A DNA stretch of 23,208 nucleotides, from NCBI GenBank assembly GCA_964444795.1, contig CAYUIQ010000147.1:1-23208 (forward strand), given 5' to 3'. Shown here one piece after another: positions 14,407 to 23,035 of the stretch (positions are counted from its first letter, which is position 1; every line of letters begins with the position of its first letter). The translations under genes were made by a program, and so were the position numbers. This DNA comes from JABMRP01 sp964444795 (GTDB lineage Bacteria > Planctomycetota > Planctomycetia > Pirellulales > Thermoguttaceae). Below the pieces are notes generated by a model, which saw nothing but the letters and a program-made list of their open reading frames with translations, was not told the origin of the DNA and did not search any database.

Positions 14407-16050
14407 GTGGAGGAACTCGATCGACAAGTACGCCGGGCTCAGGGGCGGCTGGTCCTGCAACGGTTCGTCGGCGCCGCGGGGTGGTGCTGCTTCGCCGCGC
14501 TGGTGGTCGCTCTGGCCGGGATCATCGCGGGAAGAATCTGGCCGCTGGGGATATCGCCGTGGATGTGGCTCAGCGGGGCGATCGGGCTGGGGCTGTTGAC
14601 CGCCGCCGGCTTCTGTCTGGCGAGATGGCATAGCCCTTTGGAAGCGGCCATCGAAATCGATCACCGTTTCGAGCTCAAGGAGCGGCTTTCCAGTACCCTG
14701 GCGATGCGCCCCGACGAACTGCGGACCGAGGTCGGCCGGGCACTGGCCGAGGACGCTGCCGGCCGCGTTGCCCGACTGGACGTTCCCGATCGATTTCGTG
14801 TCCGCTTTGGGCGGCAAATCTGGTTTCCGCTGCTGCCGGCCGTGCTGGCCGGAGTGGTCGTGTGGCAGTTCGATGCGGCCGGGACCGAGAACACGGCCGA
14901 GGCGACTCCCGAGGCGATCACCGCCGACCCACAAGTCAGGCAGGCCAGTCGCATGCTCCGCAAGCGCATGGGCCAAGGCCGCCTGCTGGCCGAAGAGAAG
15001 GGTCTTGAGGAGGTCGAGGCCTTGCTCACCATGTTGGAGGAGGAAACAGCAAAGCTGAGCAAAGCGGACGTCGACCGGAAACAGGGGCTGGTCAAATTGA
15101 AGAACCTCGCCCGGCAGATTCAGCAGAAGCGAGAAGAGGCCGGCGGGGCCGAGAAGCTCAAAGAGTACCTCAATCGGCTCCGCAGCCCGAAGAAGGGACC
15201 GGCTGACGATCTGGCCAAGGCGATCCGCCAGGGCGACTTCAATCGGGCGGTCGAGTCGTTGAACAAACTCAAGGAAAAACTCGAAAAGAGCGGACTCGAC
15301 GACGAGCAGCGGAAGAAACTGGCCGAGCAACTCCAACAACTTCGCGAACAATTGGAAAAGATGGCCCAGGCCCAGGAGACGGCGGCCGAGGACTTGCAGC
15401 AACAGATCGACCAGCTAAAAGAGCAGGGCCAGTCGGAAGCGGCCAGTGCGCTGGAACAGCAACTGGCCAAGCTGCGGGACCAACTTCCCCAAAACGATCA
15501 ACTCAGTGACCTTGCCGAGCAGTTGGGCCAATGCGCCGAGTGTCTCGCTGGGGGGTCTCCCGAGGAGGCCGCTGCCGCGATGGACCGGCTTACCTCGGGA
15601 ATGCAAGACCTGCAAGCCCAACTCGAAGAACTCGATTTGCTCGACGGCGCGATGGCCGAGTTGGCGCAAGGGCGCAACCAGATGACCTGCGGCCAGTGCG
15701 ACGGCGAGGGGTGCGGCGCGTGCCAGGGCGGGTTTGGCTCCGGCGACGGTGAGGAGGGGCTGCCCGGGTTTGGCTTGGGGCGAGGCTCGGGGCAAGGCCC
15801 CCGAGGCGAAGAAGAACACGAAACGTCGACGATCCCCATCCGCGCCCCGCAGCGTCCCGGTCCGGGCGGGGCGACCATCTCCGGCACCGCGGGCACGGCC
15901 AGTGTGCGGGGCAGTGTCGAAGAGCGGATCAAGGAGCGGCTCGAGGCGGCTGGCCGGGAATCTTCCGACCCGCTGGCCGAACGGCGCATTCCCCGAAAAT
16001 ATCAGGAACACGCCCGGGAGTATCTCGACCGGGTTCGTCGTGGGGAGTAG
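14407..16050 (+). CDS. Membrane coiled-coil protein with DnaJ-like Cys4 motif
   Basis: A 547-residue protein starting at GTG, with AAGGGGAGGG eight or so bases upstream. Three hydrophobic segments are seen: about 20-42, 50-72 and 138-155. Between them, SPLEAAIEIDHRFELKERLSSTLA is a motif typical of DUF4175-like planctomycete membrane proteins. Residues about 165-420 are a long Glu/Gln/Lys/Leu-rich coiled coil. At 428-443 comes C-G-Q-C-D-G-E-G-C-G-A-C-Q-G-G-F, two CxxCxGx(G/F) units like half of the DnaJ zinc domain, with Cys428, 431, 436, 439 as probable zinc ligands. A Gly-rich linker and a C-terminal IPRKYQEHAREYLDRVRRGE helix end the protein. No MoxR/DUF58 gene is visible beside it, though such genes often accompany this type. 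Function is unknown; a membrane scaffold is a guess. Confidence 0.8.
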   Translation: MEELDRQVRRAQGRLVLQRFVGAAGWCCFAALVVALAGIIAGRIWPLGISPWMWLSGAIGLGLLTAAGFCLARWHSPLEAAIEIDHRFELKERLSSTLAMRPDELRTEVGRALAEDAAGRVARLDVPDRFRVRFGRQIWFPLLPAVLAGVVVWQFDAAGTENTAEATPEAITADPQVRQASRMLRKRMGQGRLLAEEKGLEEVEALLTMLEEETAKLSKADVDRKQGLVKLKNLARQIQQKREEAGGAEKLKEYLNRLRSPKKGPADDLAKAIRQGDFNRAVESLNKLKEKLEKSGLDDEQRKKLAEQLQQLREQLEKMAQAQETAAEDLQQQIDQLKEQGQSEAASALEQQLAKLRDQLPQNDQLSDLAEQLGQCAECLAGGSPEEAAAAMDRLTSGMQDLQAQLEELDLLDGAMAELAQGRNQMTCGQCDGEGCGACQGGFGSGDGEEGLPGFGLGRGSGQGPRGEEEHETSTIPIRAPQRPGPGGATISGTAGTASVRGSVEERIKERLEAAGRESSDPLAERRIPRKYQEHAREYLDRVRRGE

Positions 16051-16060
16051 CCGGGGCCCG

Positions 16061-16318
16061 CTAGCCGCCTTTGACCCGATTGGGGATCACGAATGAGTAG
16101 ATGACCACCACCGCACCGGTGGAAATCAGACTCCAGGGCGCCCATTGAGGCGGCACGATCTCCCGTTTCGGCTGGGGGGGGTCGGAAGCTGCACCGAACA
16201 TCCCGGTACTCGGTGCCGGCTTGTTGCCATCTTTGAGCGTGGCCTTCTCGATTGCCAGGCACTCGGTGCCGACAATACACAGCGTGATGCCGGTGGCCAG
16301 AAAGAGAGCACGCCACAT
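16061..16318 (-). CDS. Small two-TM membrane protein
   Basis: An 85-residue protein, ending ten bases from the convergent coiled-coil gene. Residues 4-22 (ALFLATGITLCIVGTECLA) form a signal anchor, a polar linker follows (KATLKDGNKPAPSTGMFGAASDPPQPKREI), and residues about 60-80 (APWSLISTGAVVVIYSFVIP) are a second transmembrane helix ending in basic residues. The P-P-x-W-A-P-W-S-L pattern before the second helix is one I associate with conserved small planctomycete membrane proteins, though I cannot name a family. GGAGG lies eight bases upstream of the ATG. Function is unknown. Confidence 0.75.
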   Translation of the reverse strand: MWRALFLATGITLCIVGTECLAIEKATLKDGNKPAPSTGMFGAASDPPQPKREIVPPQWAPWSLISTGAVVVIYSFVIPNRVKGG

Positions 16319-16737
16319 CGTCTAGTCCTCCAAGAACAACGCACGGATTGGTCTCGCGGCCCCCGAAGCGTATCTCGGGTGGCCAGGCCAGGGGGGCCTT
16401 TGCAGTTCGCTTTTGCAGTTCATCGACCCAAGGAACCGCGGCGCTGAAGCGTCACGGACCGTTTCCCGAACCGTCGCGCGTGCTTCCGGTGGAAATCGGC
16501 GCGGTTGTACACGCTGGGCTGGATATTTGCCTTGAGCCCTTGTGTGGCGGCGTCCGCCGGGGTATCTTCCGAATCTGCCGAATAGACCGAACATGTAGGG
16601 CGTGCAAGGTTGCCTGGACAAGTAAACGGGAGATTCCGGGCAAGCTGCGGTGGACCGCGATCGGCTGTCGAACCGATCCATACATCTAGCGGGGGATTTC
16701 TGGTGAGCGGTTGTATCCTGAAATCATCACTCCTATA
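16319..16737. other. Divergent intergenic region (about 420 bases)
   Basis: This separates the small membrane protein from the sensor-regulator. A perfect 6-base inverted repeat GATCGG/CCGATC (16659-16664 and 16673-16678, eight bases apart) lies about 30 bases upstream of the candidate promoter at 16711-16739 and could be a regulator site. Nothing else stands out; reading frames here lack family features. Confidence 0.45.
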
Positions 16738-16739
16738 AT
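16711..16739 (+). promoter_or_regulatory. Candidate promoter overlapping the first ATG of the PAS-GAF-REC gene
   Basis: TTGTAT (16711-16716), 17 bases, then a perfect TATAAT (16734-16739). The -10 covers the ATG at 16738, so if the promoter is real the ATG cannot be the start and a downstream GTG must be used. Confidence 0.45.
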
Positions 16740-18531
16740 GCTATATGGAACGGTTTGCGACGTTCCGGAGACGGAAGTGTCGGAGAAGAGCGTGTCGGAG
16801 AAGAGCGTGGCGGAACCTTCGGAAAAACCGAGAATCCTGGCTCTGTGCGCATCGCGCCGCGAAGCGGAGGAGATGCTTGGCGGGGTGGCGGAGTCGAGTC
16901 AATTGGTCGTTGTGCCGACCCCGATGCGTGCGTTGGCCCGACTGCGTAGCGGGCAATTCAATGCCCTCTACGTCGCCTCGCAGCACCTCGAACAAGCGCT
17001 GGACCTGGGAAGGCTCCTGCAAAACAAGCAGGTTCTTGAGGGGATGCCCGACGGGGTGGTTCTCTTGGACAGCGACAACTCGATTCTCTGGAGCAACGGC
17101 CGGTTGGCCGACTGGACCGGACGCGAAGACGTTGCCGGAGCCAATTTCTACACGGTGTTGGGCAGCCCGGAGATCCTCGGCCCCGACTTCTGCCCCTTTC
17201 ATACGGCGTTGGCCACGGGCGTGAGCACGAGTTCGACGCTGCGCACCAGCGAGAATCGCTATTTTCAAGTCCACGCCGCGCCGGTCCATGAGGCCGACGG
17301 TCTGCCGCACCACCTGATCATCAACGTCCGCGACGTCACCACCGAGATGCTCCAGCAGCAGAAACTCGAGGCCATCCATCAAGCGGGCATGGAACTGGCC
17401 GATCTGACGGCCGAGGAATTGTTCAACATGACCGTGGAGGAGCGGATCGAACTGCTCAAATCGAATATCCTCCACTGCACCAAGGATCTGTTGCATTTCG
17501 ATCAGGTGGAGATCCGCCTGCTGGACGCCAAGACCAGCCACCTGGAGCCGCTGCTGGTCGTGGGCATGGAGCCGGAGGCCGTCGACCGCGTCCTCTTGGC
17601 CCAGCCGCAAAACAACGGCGTGACCGGGTTCGTGGCGGCCACGGGTAAGAGCTATCTGTGCGAAGATACGACCGAGGATCCTCTCTACATCGAGGGCTCG
17701 CGCGGGGCGAAAAGCTCGCTCACCGTTCCTCTGGTCCTCCACGACGAGGTGATCGGCACGTTCAACGTGGAGAGTCCCGAGGCGCGGGCATTTTCCGAAA
17801 GCGATTTGCAGTTTCTGGAGATTTTCACCCGCGAGGTGGCCGCCGCGCTGAACACGCTGGAGCTGCTGGTTGCCGAGAAGGCCAGCGCCGCGGTCGAGAG
17901 CGTCGAGTTGATCCATAGCGCGGTCGCCTTGCCGGTGGACCATATCCTCAACGACGCGATCGACTTGATGGAGCACTACATCGGCCATAAGGACGGGGTG
18001 ATCGAGCCCTTGCAGCGGATCCTGCGCAACGCCCGCGACATCAAGCAGATGATCCACAAAGTGGGCCAGAAGATGGCCCCGGCCCATGCCCACCCGGTCA
18101 CCGCGGCAGTCGAGGACCGGCCAGGATTGCGGGGCCGGCGAGTGTTGGTCGTCGATGCCGACGAGGGAGTGCGGGTCGCCGCGCAAAACCTGCTCTGGCG
18201 CTACGGGTGCATCGTCGAGACCGTCGAGCGAAGTGAATCGGCGGTCTCCATGGTCCGCAACATGATGGACGAAGGCGGATACGACTGCATTATCTCGGAT
18301 ATCCGCTTGGGTTCGACGACCGGTTGCGAACTGATGCGCCGGCTGCAGAAGATCGTCGATCCCGTCCCGCTGATCCTGATGACCGGATTCGGCTACGACC
18401 CGGGCCATACGCTGATCAAGGCCAAGCAACTGGGCCCGCTGGGCGTTCTCTACAAGCCGTTCCGCGTGGACCAGTTGATCGCCGCGGTGGAAAACGTCAT
18501 CGAATCGGTCCCCGGTCCCGTGCGAACGTAA
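16738..18531 (+). CDS. PAS-GAF-(degenerate HisKA)-REC signalling protein
   Basis: A 597-residue cytoplasmic protein if begun at the ATG at 16738, which has no ribosome-binding site. GTG codons at 16777, 16792 and 16807 each have GGAG six bases upstream, and one of these is the more likely true start. Domains, numbered from 16738: an unclear N-terminal region, PAS at about 98-205 (MPDGVVLLDSDNSILWSN), GAF at about 231-375 (NNGVTGFVAATGKSYLCEDT and SSLTVPL), then a helical segment with ELIHSAVALPVDHIL (His393) like a degenerate HisKA dimerization helix. The REC domain spans about 467-591, with its acidic pair in VDADEG, Asp521 as phospho-acceptor (ISDIRL), and conserved Thr (LMTGF) and Lys (YKPF). 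No HATPase domain is present, so it is likely phosphorylated by another kinase. The output is unknown. Confidence 0.87.
   Translation: MLYGTVCDVPETEVSEKSVSEKSVAEPSEKPRILALCASRREAEEMLGGVAESSQLVVVPTPMRALARLRSGQFNALYVASQHLEQALDLGRLLQNKQVLEGMPDGVVLLDSDNSILWSNGRLADWTGREDVAGANFYTVLGSPEILGPDFCPFHTALATGVSTSSTLRTSENRYFQVHAAPVHEADGLPHHLIINVRDVTTEMLQQQKLEAIHQAGMELADLTAEELFNMTVEERIELLKSNILHCTKDLLHFDQVEIRLLDAKTSHLEPLLVVGMEPEAVDRVLLAQPQNNGVTGFVAATGKSYLCEDTTEDPLYIEGSRGAKSSLTVPLVLHDEVIGTFNVESPEARAFSESDLQFLEIFTREVAAALNTLELLVAEKASAAVESVELIHSAVALPVDHILNDAIDLMEHYIGHKDGVIEPLQRILRNARDIKQMIHKVGQKMAPAHAHPVTAAVEDRPGLRGRRVLVVDADEGVRVAAQNLLWRYGCIVETVERSESAVSMVRNMMDEGGYDCIISDIRLGSTTGCELMRRLQKIVDPVPLILMTGFGYDPGHTLIKAKQLGPLGVLYKPFRVDQLIAAVENVIESVPGPVRT
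16777..16806 (+). repeat. Tandem 15-base repeat carrying GGAG and GTG
   Basis: GTGTCGGAGAAGAGC occurs at 16777-16791 and 16792-16806, followed by a partial copy starting GTGGCGG. Each GTG is preceded by GGAG six bases upstream, so three in-frame initiation sites are possible. The repeat codes V-S-E-K-S twice. Confidence 0.85.
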
Positions 18532-18536
18532 CGCCC

Positions 18537-19916
18537 TCACTCCCGCGCGCTTGCCCGTTGTCCGGCCACTAGGCGTTTCTCCGGCGCGCGCACGACCCGA
18601 TCGCCCTCCTCCAGCCCGGCGGCCACTTCGGCCAGTTCGTCGTTGAGCAGCCCGATCTTCACGGCCCGAACCGCCAGCCGGCCGTCGGCCAGGATGTACA
18701 CTTGCCACTCGCCTTGCGAGTCGCGGAACAAGGCCGAGCGGGGTACGACCAGTGCCCGTTCCTTCTCTTGGGTGAAGATGCGCACGCGAACGCGATAGCC
18801 GACGCCCATGTTTCGCTGCTGGCGGAGCCGGGCGAGATCGTCCTTGTCCAACTGGACGATCACTTTCACGCGCTGCTGCTCGACGCCCAACGAGCTGACC
18901 TTGGTGAACCCGGCGGGGTAAACGCGGCTGACTTTTCCCACCACCGGCTCGGGGCCGATCGCCGGGCCGTGGATCTCGGCCCGGGCTCCCTCATGGGCGT
19001 CGACCACGTCGAGGCTGAGCACGTCGGCCTCGACTTCGAGTTCGTCGAGATCTCCGATTTCCAGTAAGCTGGTGCCGGCGGAGAGTTGCCGTTCATTGCT
19101 GACGTATCGTTTCAGCACGACCCCCTCGACCGGGCTGTACATCGTCCCGCGCCGCTGGTTCTCCACGACCTGATCGAGCCGGGCGGTGGCTTCCGCTTTT
19201 TCCTTTAGCAGCACGGCTTCGGTGAGACCCTTGCGATCGGTGTACCGCTCGACCATGTCGGGCAGCAGATCGGTGGCCGCCTGAAGCGAGAGCATCGCCC
19301 GGAGCACGAGCTTGTCTTGTTCGAGGTCGATGTAGCTTTCGAATTCGTCGAGCCGGGCCCGATCGATCTCTTGTTCCGAGACGAGGTTGGTCGTCTCCAG
19401 AAATCGGCCCAGGATCTTCTTGAAGAACTCGTGCTTCTTGTCGCTGGCCTTGACTTGCTCTTGGGCCGACTCGACTGTGGAGCCCATCGATTCGACGAAC
19501 TTCTTCGCTTGCGCCAGGAGGATGTCCTCGACGGTCTTGTCGTTGTTCTTTTCGATCGCCTTCTCAAGTCGGCCGACGATCGCGGCAGCCTCGTCGACGG
19601 TCCACTGCACGTCGCCCGGCACGACCCGCGCGACCGGCCTGGCATCTCGGCCTTGGGGGTCCTTCGCCCCCGCGGGATAAACCGCATCGCCTTCCTGGAA
19701 GCCGATCGCCGTGATTCGCCCGTCGAAGGGCATGGTGATCAGGTACGTCCTGGGCAGCCGGGTGATCCCTCGCTCGTCGACCGATTCGTGGATCGTATCC
19801 CAGCGAACCTCGACCACGCGAACCGGAACTCCCGACATACTACCGGCTACCACGACGCCGATGACCGTCAGACCGACCGCCGCACTGGCGAGAAGAATCC
19901 ACGTGTTTCTTTTCAT
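18537..19916 (-). CDS. HlyD-type membrane-fusion (periplasmic adaptor) protein of ABC exporter
   Basis: A 459-residue adaptor. A single anchor lies at about 6-27 (WILLASAAVGLTVIGVVVAG). A first lipoyl half-motif follows (LITMPFDGRITAIGFQEGDAV, about 60-80), then a long helical hairpin (about 105-260) with heptad character (IVGRLEKAIEKNNDKTVEDI). The second lipoyl half is GTMYSPVEGVVLKRYVSNERQLSAGTSLLEIGDLDELEV (about 262-300), and the barrel and membrane-proximal domains follow (VYPAGFTKVSSLGVEQQRVKVIV, ALVVPRSALFR). In tripartite export this protein links the permease to an outer-membrane channel. ATG at 19916 (a GTG at 19919 abuts it) has AGGAG upstream; the gap from the permease stop is 17 bases, so the three genes form one operon. 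No TolC-like channel is in the window. The substrate is unknown. Confidence 0.9.
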   Translation of the reverse strand: MKRNTWILLASAAVGLTVIGVVVAGSMSGVPVRVVEVRWDTIHESVDERGITRLPRTYLITMPFDGRITAIGFQEGDAVYPAGAKDPQGRDARPVARVVPGDVQWTVDEAAAIVGRLEKAIEKNNDKTVEDILLAQAKKFVESMGSTVESAQEQVKASDKKHEFFKKILGRFLETTNLVSEQEIDRARLDEFESYIDLEQDKLVLRAMLSLQAATDLLPDMVERYTDRKGLTEAVLLKEKAEATARLDQVVENQRRGTMYSPVEGVVLKRYVSNERQLSAGTSLLEIGDLDELEVEADVLSLDVVDAHEGARAEIHGPAIGPEPVVGKVSRVYPAGFTKVSSLGVEQQRVKVIVQLDKDDLARLRQQRNMGVGYRVRVRIFTQEKERALVVPRSALFRDSQGEWQVYILADGRLAVRAVKIGLLNDELAEVAAGLEEGDRVVRAPEKRLVAGQRASARE

Positions 19917-19933
19917 CACTGCGATCTCCTATG

Positions 19934-22312
19934 TTATTCCTTCACCTGCAGCGCCTCGAGCCAGTCGGTGCGGTGAATCGTCCATTGCACGGCCAGATGG
20001 GCAAGCAGCCCGAAAACAACCGCCCATACCAAGGTCCAGATCCACGTGCCCGGCGAGGAAATGACCGGAAAACGAAACAACTCCGTATCGTAGGCCGAGG
20101 CCGTCGCCACGGTCAATAAGTAGCCGATGGGCATCCCCAGCAGAGTCCCAGTGAGCGTGACGATCATACTCTCGCGCAGCAGCAGGCTGCCGATTTCCCA
20201 GGGGCCGTATCCCAACACGCGCAGGGTGGCGATCTCCCGCTGCCGTTCGGCCAGACTGACCAGCGACGCATTGAGAATACTGGCGAAGAAAACAATGCCC
20301 GCGAAAATCACCAGCAATCCGATAAACACCCACATGAACTCAAGAAACGTCTTCTCCATGTTCGCGACCATCTCGGTCCGGCTGTTGACGGCCTGCAGCG
20401 CGGGCAGCTTCTTCAGTTGGCGGTAGAGATCCCGGACGTGTTCGGGATTCCCGTCGGTCGCCAATTGCACGCCGCTTACGGCCAATTCCTCGTCGATGAG
20501 CCGGCTGAGATAGTGGATGTCGGCATAAACGGCCGTGCCCAGATAGCCCTCGGAAATCTCCACAACCGGCACCTGCCGCCGGCGGCGAAGTCCCTTGATC
20601 GGGCGAATCGTCACCGTGTCGCCGCACTCCAGATGAAGCATGTCGGCCAGCTTACTGCTCATCAGCAAACCGGTCGGCGGGATGGGGATCGCGTTGGCTT
20701 GGAGATCGCGAGGGACGGTCAGCGTTGCGTCGGGTGCCAAACCCGTGATTCCCCCTTTGTGACGGTACGGACCGTTGATGAACGTGCAGGCCACGTTGAG
20801 TTGCGGTTCGGCCCGGTCGACGCCGGGCAGTTGGGCCGCCTCGGCCAAGGCGTCTTCGCTTCGCTCGGCTTGGAACGTCAAATCGAAATCGCTCCGCAGG
20901 ATCCATTTGAACTGGAAGTCGATCAGATAGACGGTCGCCTCGGCCATCATGAAGCCGCAGACCAGCACGGCGGAGCCCATGGCCGTGGCGAAAATTCCGG
21001 CGGTCGTCCGCGTCCGATTCCGCAAGACGTCGCGGAGAACCATTCGCCACTGGGAACTGAGCCCTTTCCAAAATCGGGGAAAGCGTTCCAGGAACACGGC
21101 GCCGCCCTGCTTCGGCGGTTTGGGGCGCATCGCCTCGGCCGGCTGCAACCGCAACACGGATCGCGTTCCCCGGATGCTCCCCACCGCCGCGCATACCAGG
21201 CTGATGGCCACGGCCGTGGCCTGCAAACCGGGGTAGAAGTGGTTGTTCAACTCGGGAAAGGCGAAGAACTGGCGGTATTGGAGCGTCATCCCGTAAGCCA
21301 TGGCGTAACCGGCCAGGCACCCGATCACCCCGCCGGCCAAACCGACCGACAGCCCGAACTTGAGAAAGTGAACGCTGATCTGCCGATCGGAATACCCCAA
21401 TGCCTTGAGCGTACCCACCACGGTGCGCTGCTGTTGAGCCAGCCGGGTCAACAACACGTTGAGTACCAGCGCGGCCACGGCCAGAAAAATGGCCGGCATG
21501 AAGAAGGCAAACGTCCGCAGCCCCTCGATCTCCTGGCTCAGATACTTATTGGACGCCTGATCGGCAAGCGGCGTGGTCGAAAAGACACCGTACGGCGCGA
21601 GCATCGTCTCGGCCCGGCGAAGAAATTCACGCGGATCCTCGCCGGCCGCCGGCGACAACCGGCCGACCAACTGGTTGGCCGCCCCGTCGAAGTCGAACAC
21701 CGACTCGGCGTACGATTGTTTGAGATAGAAGATGCCGAAATGCTCCGCGTCGGGTACAATCGCGCCGGGGGCCAGCAAGTAGACAAACTCGCTGCTGATC
21801 GCGGTGCCCACGATGAACAACTCCTGATGGCGGTTGTTCAAGACCAGGCGGATCCACTGGCCCGGCTCCAGGCCATGACGCTGGGCAAACGCCTCGTTGA
21901 CGATCACCTCGTTCTCTCGGCGGTCGGTGAAGTAGTCGCCCTGCCGCAGGACGATATCGTTGACGATCGGTCCGCGACGGTCGGGCAGCGAGAGCACCTG
22001 CCCGTTGAGCGGTCCGGGTACGGTGTCGAGATCGACGGTGACGAAGAATTGGATGCGCGGGCGGGTCTGGCGCACCTCGGGCAACCGGGCCACGTCGGCC
22101 AGCGCGGCGGTGGGTACTTTCTTCAGGTCGATCGAGAAATCGGCCATCCGGCATTGCCGGTAATAACGCCGCTTGGCCTCGTTGAGATTGTAGTAGGCCG
22201 ATCCCATGGCCACGTAACAGGCCACCCCCACGGCGATGATGGCCGTGATGGCCGTCAACAGGCCGGCGCTGGCGCGAAGCTCGCGTCGCAATTTGCGATC
22301 CAGCACGCTCAC
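19934..22312 (-). CDS. FtsX-family ABC exporter permease, two FtsX halves
   Basis: A 792-residue permease starting at GTG (22312), which overlaps the ATPase stop by four bases (GTGA), so translation is coupled. Eight transmembrane segments are seen: about 17-37, 264-290, 320-345, 364-382, 437-458, 659-683, 711-735 and 755-776. The large extracytoplasmic domains lie between the first and second segments, and between the fifth and sixth. FtsX core motifs appear twice: LTRLAQQQRTVVGTLKALGYS near 290-310 and LVSLAERQREIATLRVLGYG near 685-705. This is a duplicated FtsX arrangement found in lipoprotein and small-molecule exporters, distinct from the single-half four-TM MacB type. With the neighbouring adaptor it probably forms an exporter like the MFP-FtsX-ATPase (DevBCA-type) systems. 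The substrate is not evident. Confidence 0.92.
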   Translation of the reverse strand: MSVLDRKLRRELRASAGLLTAITAIIAVGVACYVAMGSAYYNLNEAKRRYYRQCRMADFSIDLKKVPTAALADVARLPEVRQTRPRIQFFVTVDLDTVPGPLNGQVLSLPDRRGPIVNDIVLRQGDYFTDRRENEVIVNEAFAQRHGLEPGQWIRLVLNNRHQELFIVGTAISSEFVYLLAPGAIVPDAEHFGIFYLKQSYAESVFDFDGAANQLVGRLSPAAGEDPREFLRRAETMLAPYGVFSTTPLADQASNKYLSQEIEGLRTFAFFMPAIFLAVAALVLNVLLTRLAQQQRTVVGTLKALGYSDRQISVHFLKFGLSVGLAGGVIGCLAGYAMAYGMTLQYRQFFAFPELNNHFYPGLQATAVAISLVCAAVGSIRGTRSVLRLQPAEAMRPKPPKQGGAVFLERFPRFWKGLSSQWRMVLRDVLRNRTRTTAGIFATAMGSAVLVCGFMMAEATVYLIDFQFKWILRSDFDLTFQAERSEDALAEAAQLPGVDRAEPQLNVACTFINGPYRHKGGITGLAPDATLTVPRDLQANAIPIPPTGLLMSSKLADMLHLECGDTVTIRPIKGLRRRRQVPVVEISEGYLGTAVYADIHYLSRLIDEELAVSGVQLATDGNPEHVRDLYRQLKKLPALQAVNSRTEMVANMEKTFLEFMWVFIGLLVIFAGIVFFASILNASLVSLAERQREIATLRVLGYGPWEIGSLLLRESMIVTLTGTLLGMPIGYLLTVATASAYDTELFRFPVISSPGTWIWTLVWAVVFGLLAHLAVQWTIHRTDWLEALQVKE

Positions 22313-23035
22313 CAGGTAATCTCCTCCGGTGGGGTCGGCCGTGGATTGGCCTTCACGTCGACAACCTGCCCGCTGCGAAGCCGGATCACCCGGTCGGCGA
22401 TCGGGGCGATGGCCCCGTTATGCGTGATCAGAATCACCGTCTTGCCAAGCCGGTTCTTCAAGTCGACCAGCAAACGCAATACGCGTTTTCCCGTGCCGAA
22501 ATCGAGCGCCCCGGTCGGTTCGTCGCAGAGCAGCAAGGCCGGATTCTTCGCCAGCGCCCGGGCGATGGCCACGCGCTGCTGTTCGCCANNNNNNNNNNGG
22601 GAAATGCTCCAATCGGTCTTCCAGTTGCACCAATTCGAGTGCTTCGTCGACCTCCAGCGGATCGTGGCTGATCTCGGTCGACACCATCACGTTTTCCCGG
22701 GCCGTGAGATTCGACACCAGATTGTAGAACTGGAACACGAACCCGACCGTGTCTCGCCGATATTGAGTCAACTCGGCCGATCGAAACGTGGCCAGATCGC
22801 GGGTTCCGTACCAGACGCGGCCGGCGGTGGGTGTGTCGAGCCCGCCGGCGATGTTCAGAATGGTCGACTTCCCCGATCCGCTCGGTCCGACCATGACCAG
22901 CAACTCGCCGGCAAACACGTCCAGCGTGACGTCGCGCAAAGCCTCGACCGTGACCTCCCCCATCTGGAACGTCTTATCGACCTGTTCCAAACGAAGCACC
23001 GGTGTGGGCGACGCTCTAAGTTCCGAGTCGACCAT
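22309..23035 (-). CDS. ABC exporter ATPase (MacB/LolD/DevA-like), interrupted by assembly gap
   Basis: An ATPase of about 243 residues, broken by a 10-N gap at 22589-22598. Before the gap: Walker A G-P-S-G-S-G-K-S-T at residues 50-58, Q-loop FVFQ with Gln102, and a LEDRLEHF segment. After the gap: EQQRVAIARALAKNPALL, Walker B LLLCDEPTGALD, and the H-loop LITHNG. The two parts are in different frames with 10 Ns; a missing length that is a multiple of three, most likely about 15 bases, restores one frame and would hold the missing L-S-G-G signature. The gene is therefore probably intact. GTAGGAG lies upstream of ATG 23035. It is the first gene of the exporter operon. Specificity cannot be read, but the family exports lipids, lipoproteins or macrolides. 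Confidence 0.9.
22589..22598. other. Assembly gap (10 N)
   Basis: Ten unknown bases inside the ABC ATPase at the expected signature motif (LSGGE). The placeholder length is not in frame with the flanking sequence. Confidence 0.99.

Noticed and set aside
16741..18708. 655-codon open frame on the minus strand
   Set aside because: It is antisense to the PAS-GAF-REC gene and lacks any recognisable domain or signal.
18537..23035. MacAB macrolide exporter
   Set aside because: The permease is a duplicated eight-segment FtsX type, unlike the single-half four-segment MacB with fused ATPase; a DevBCA-like general exporter fits better.
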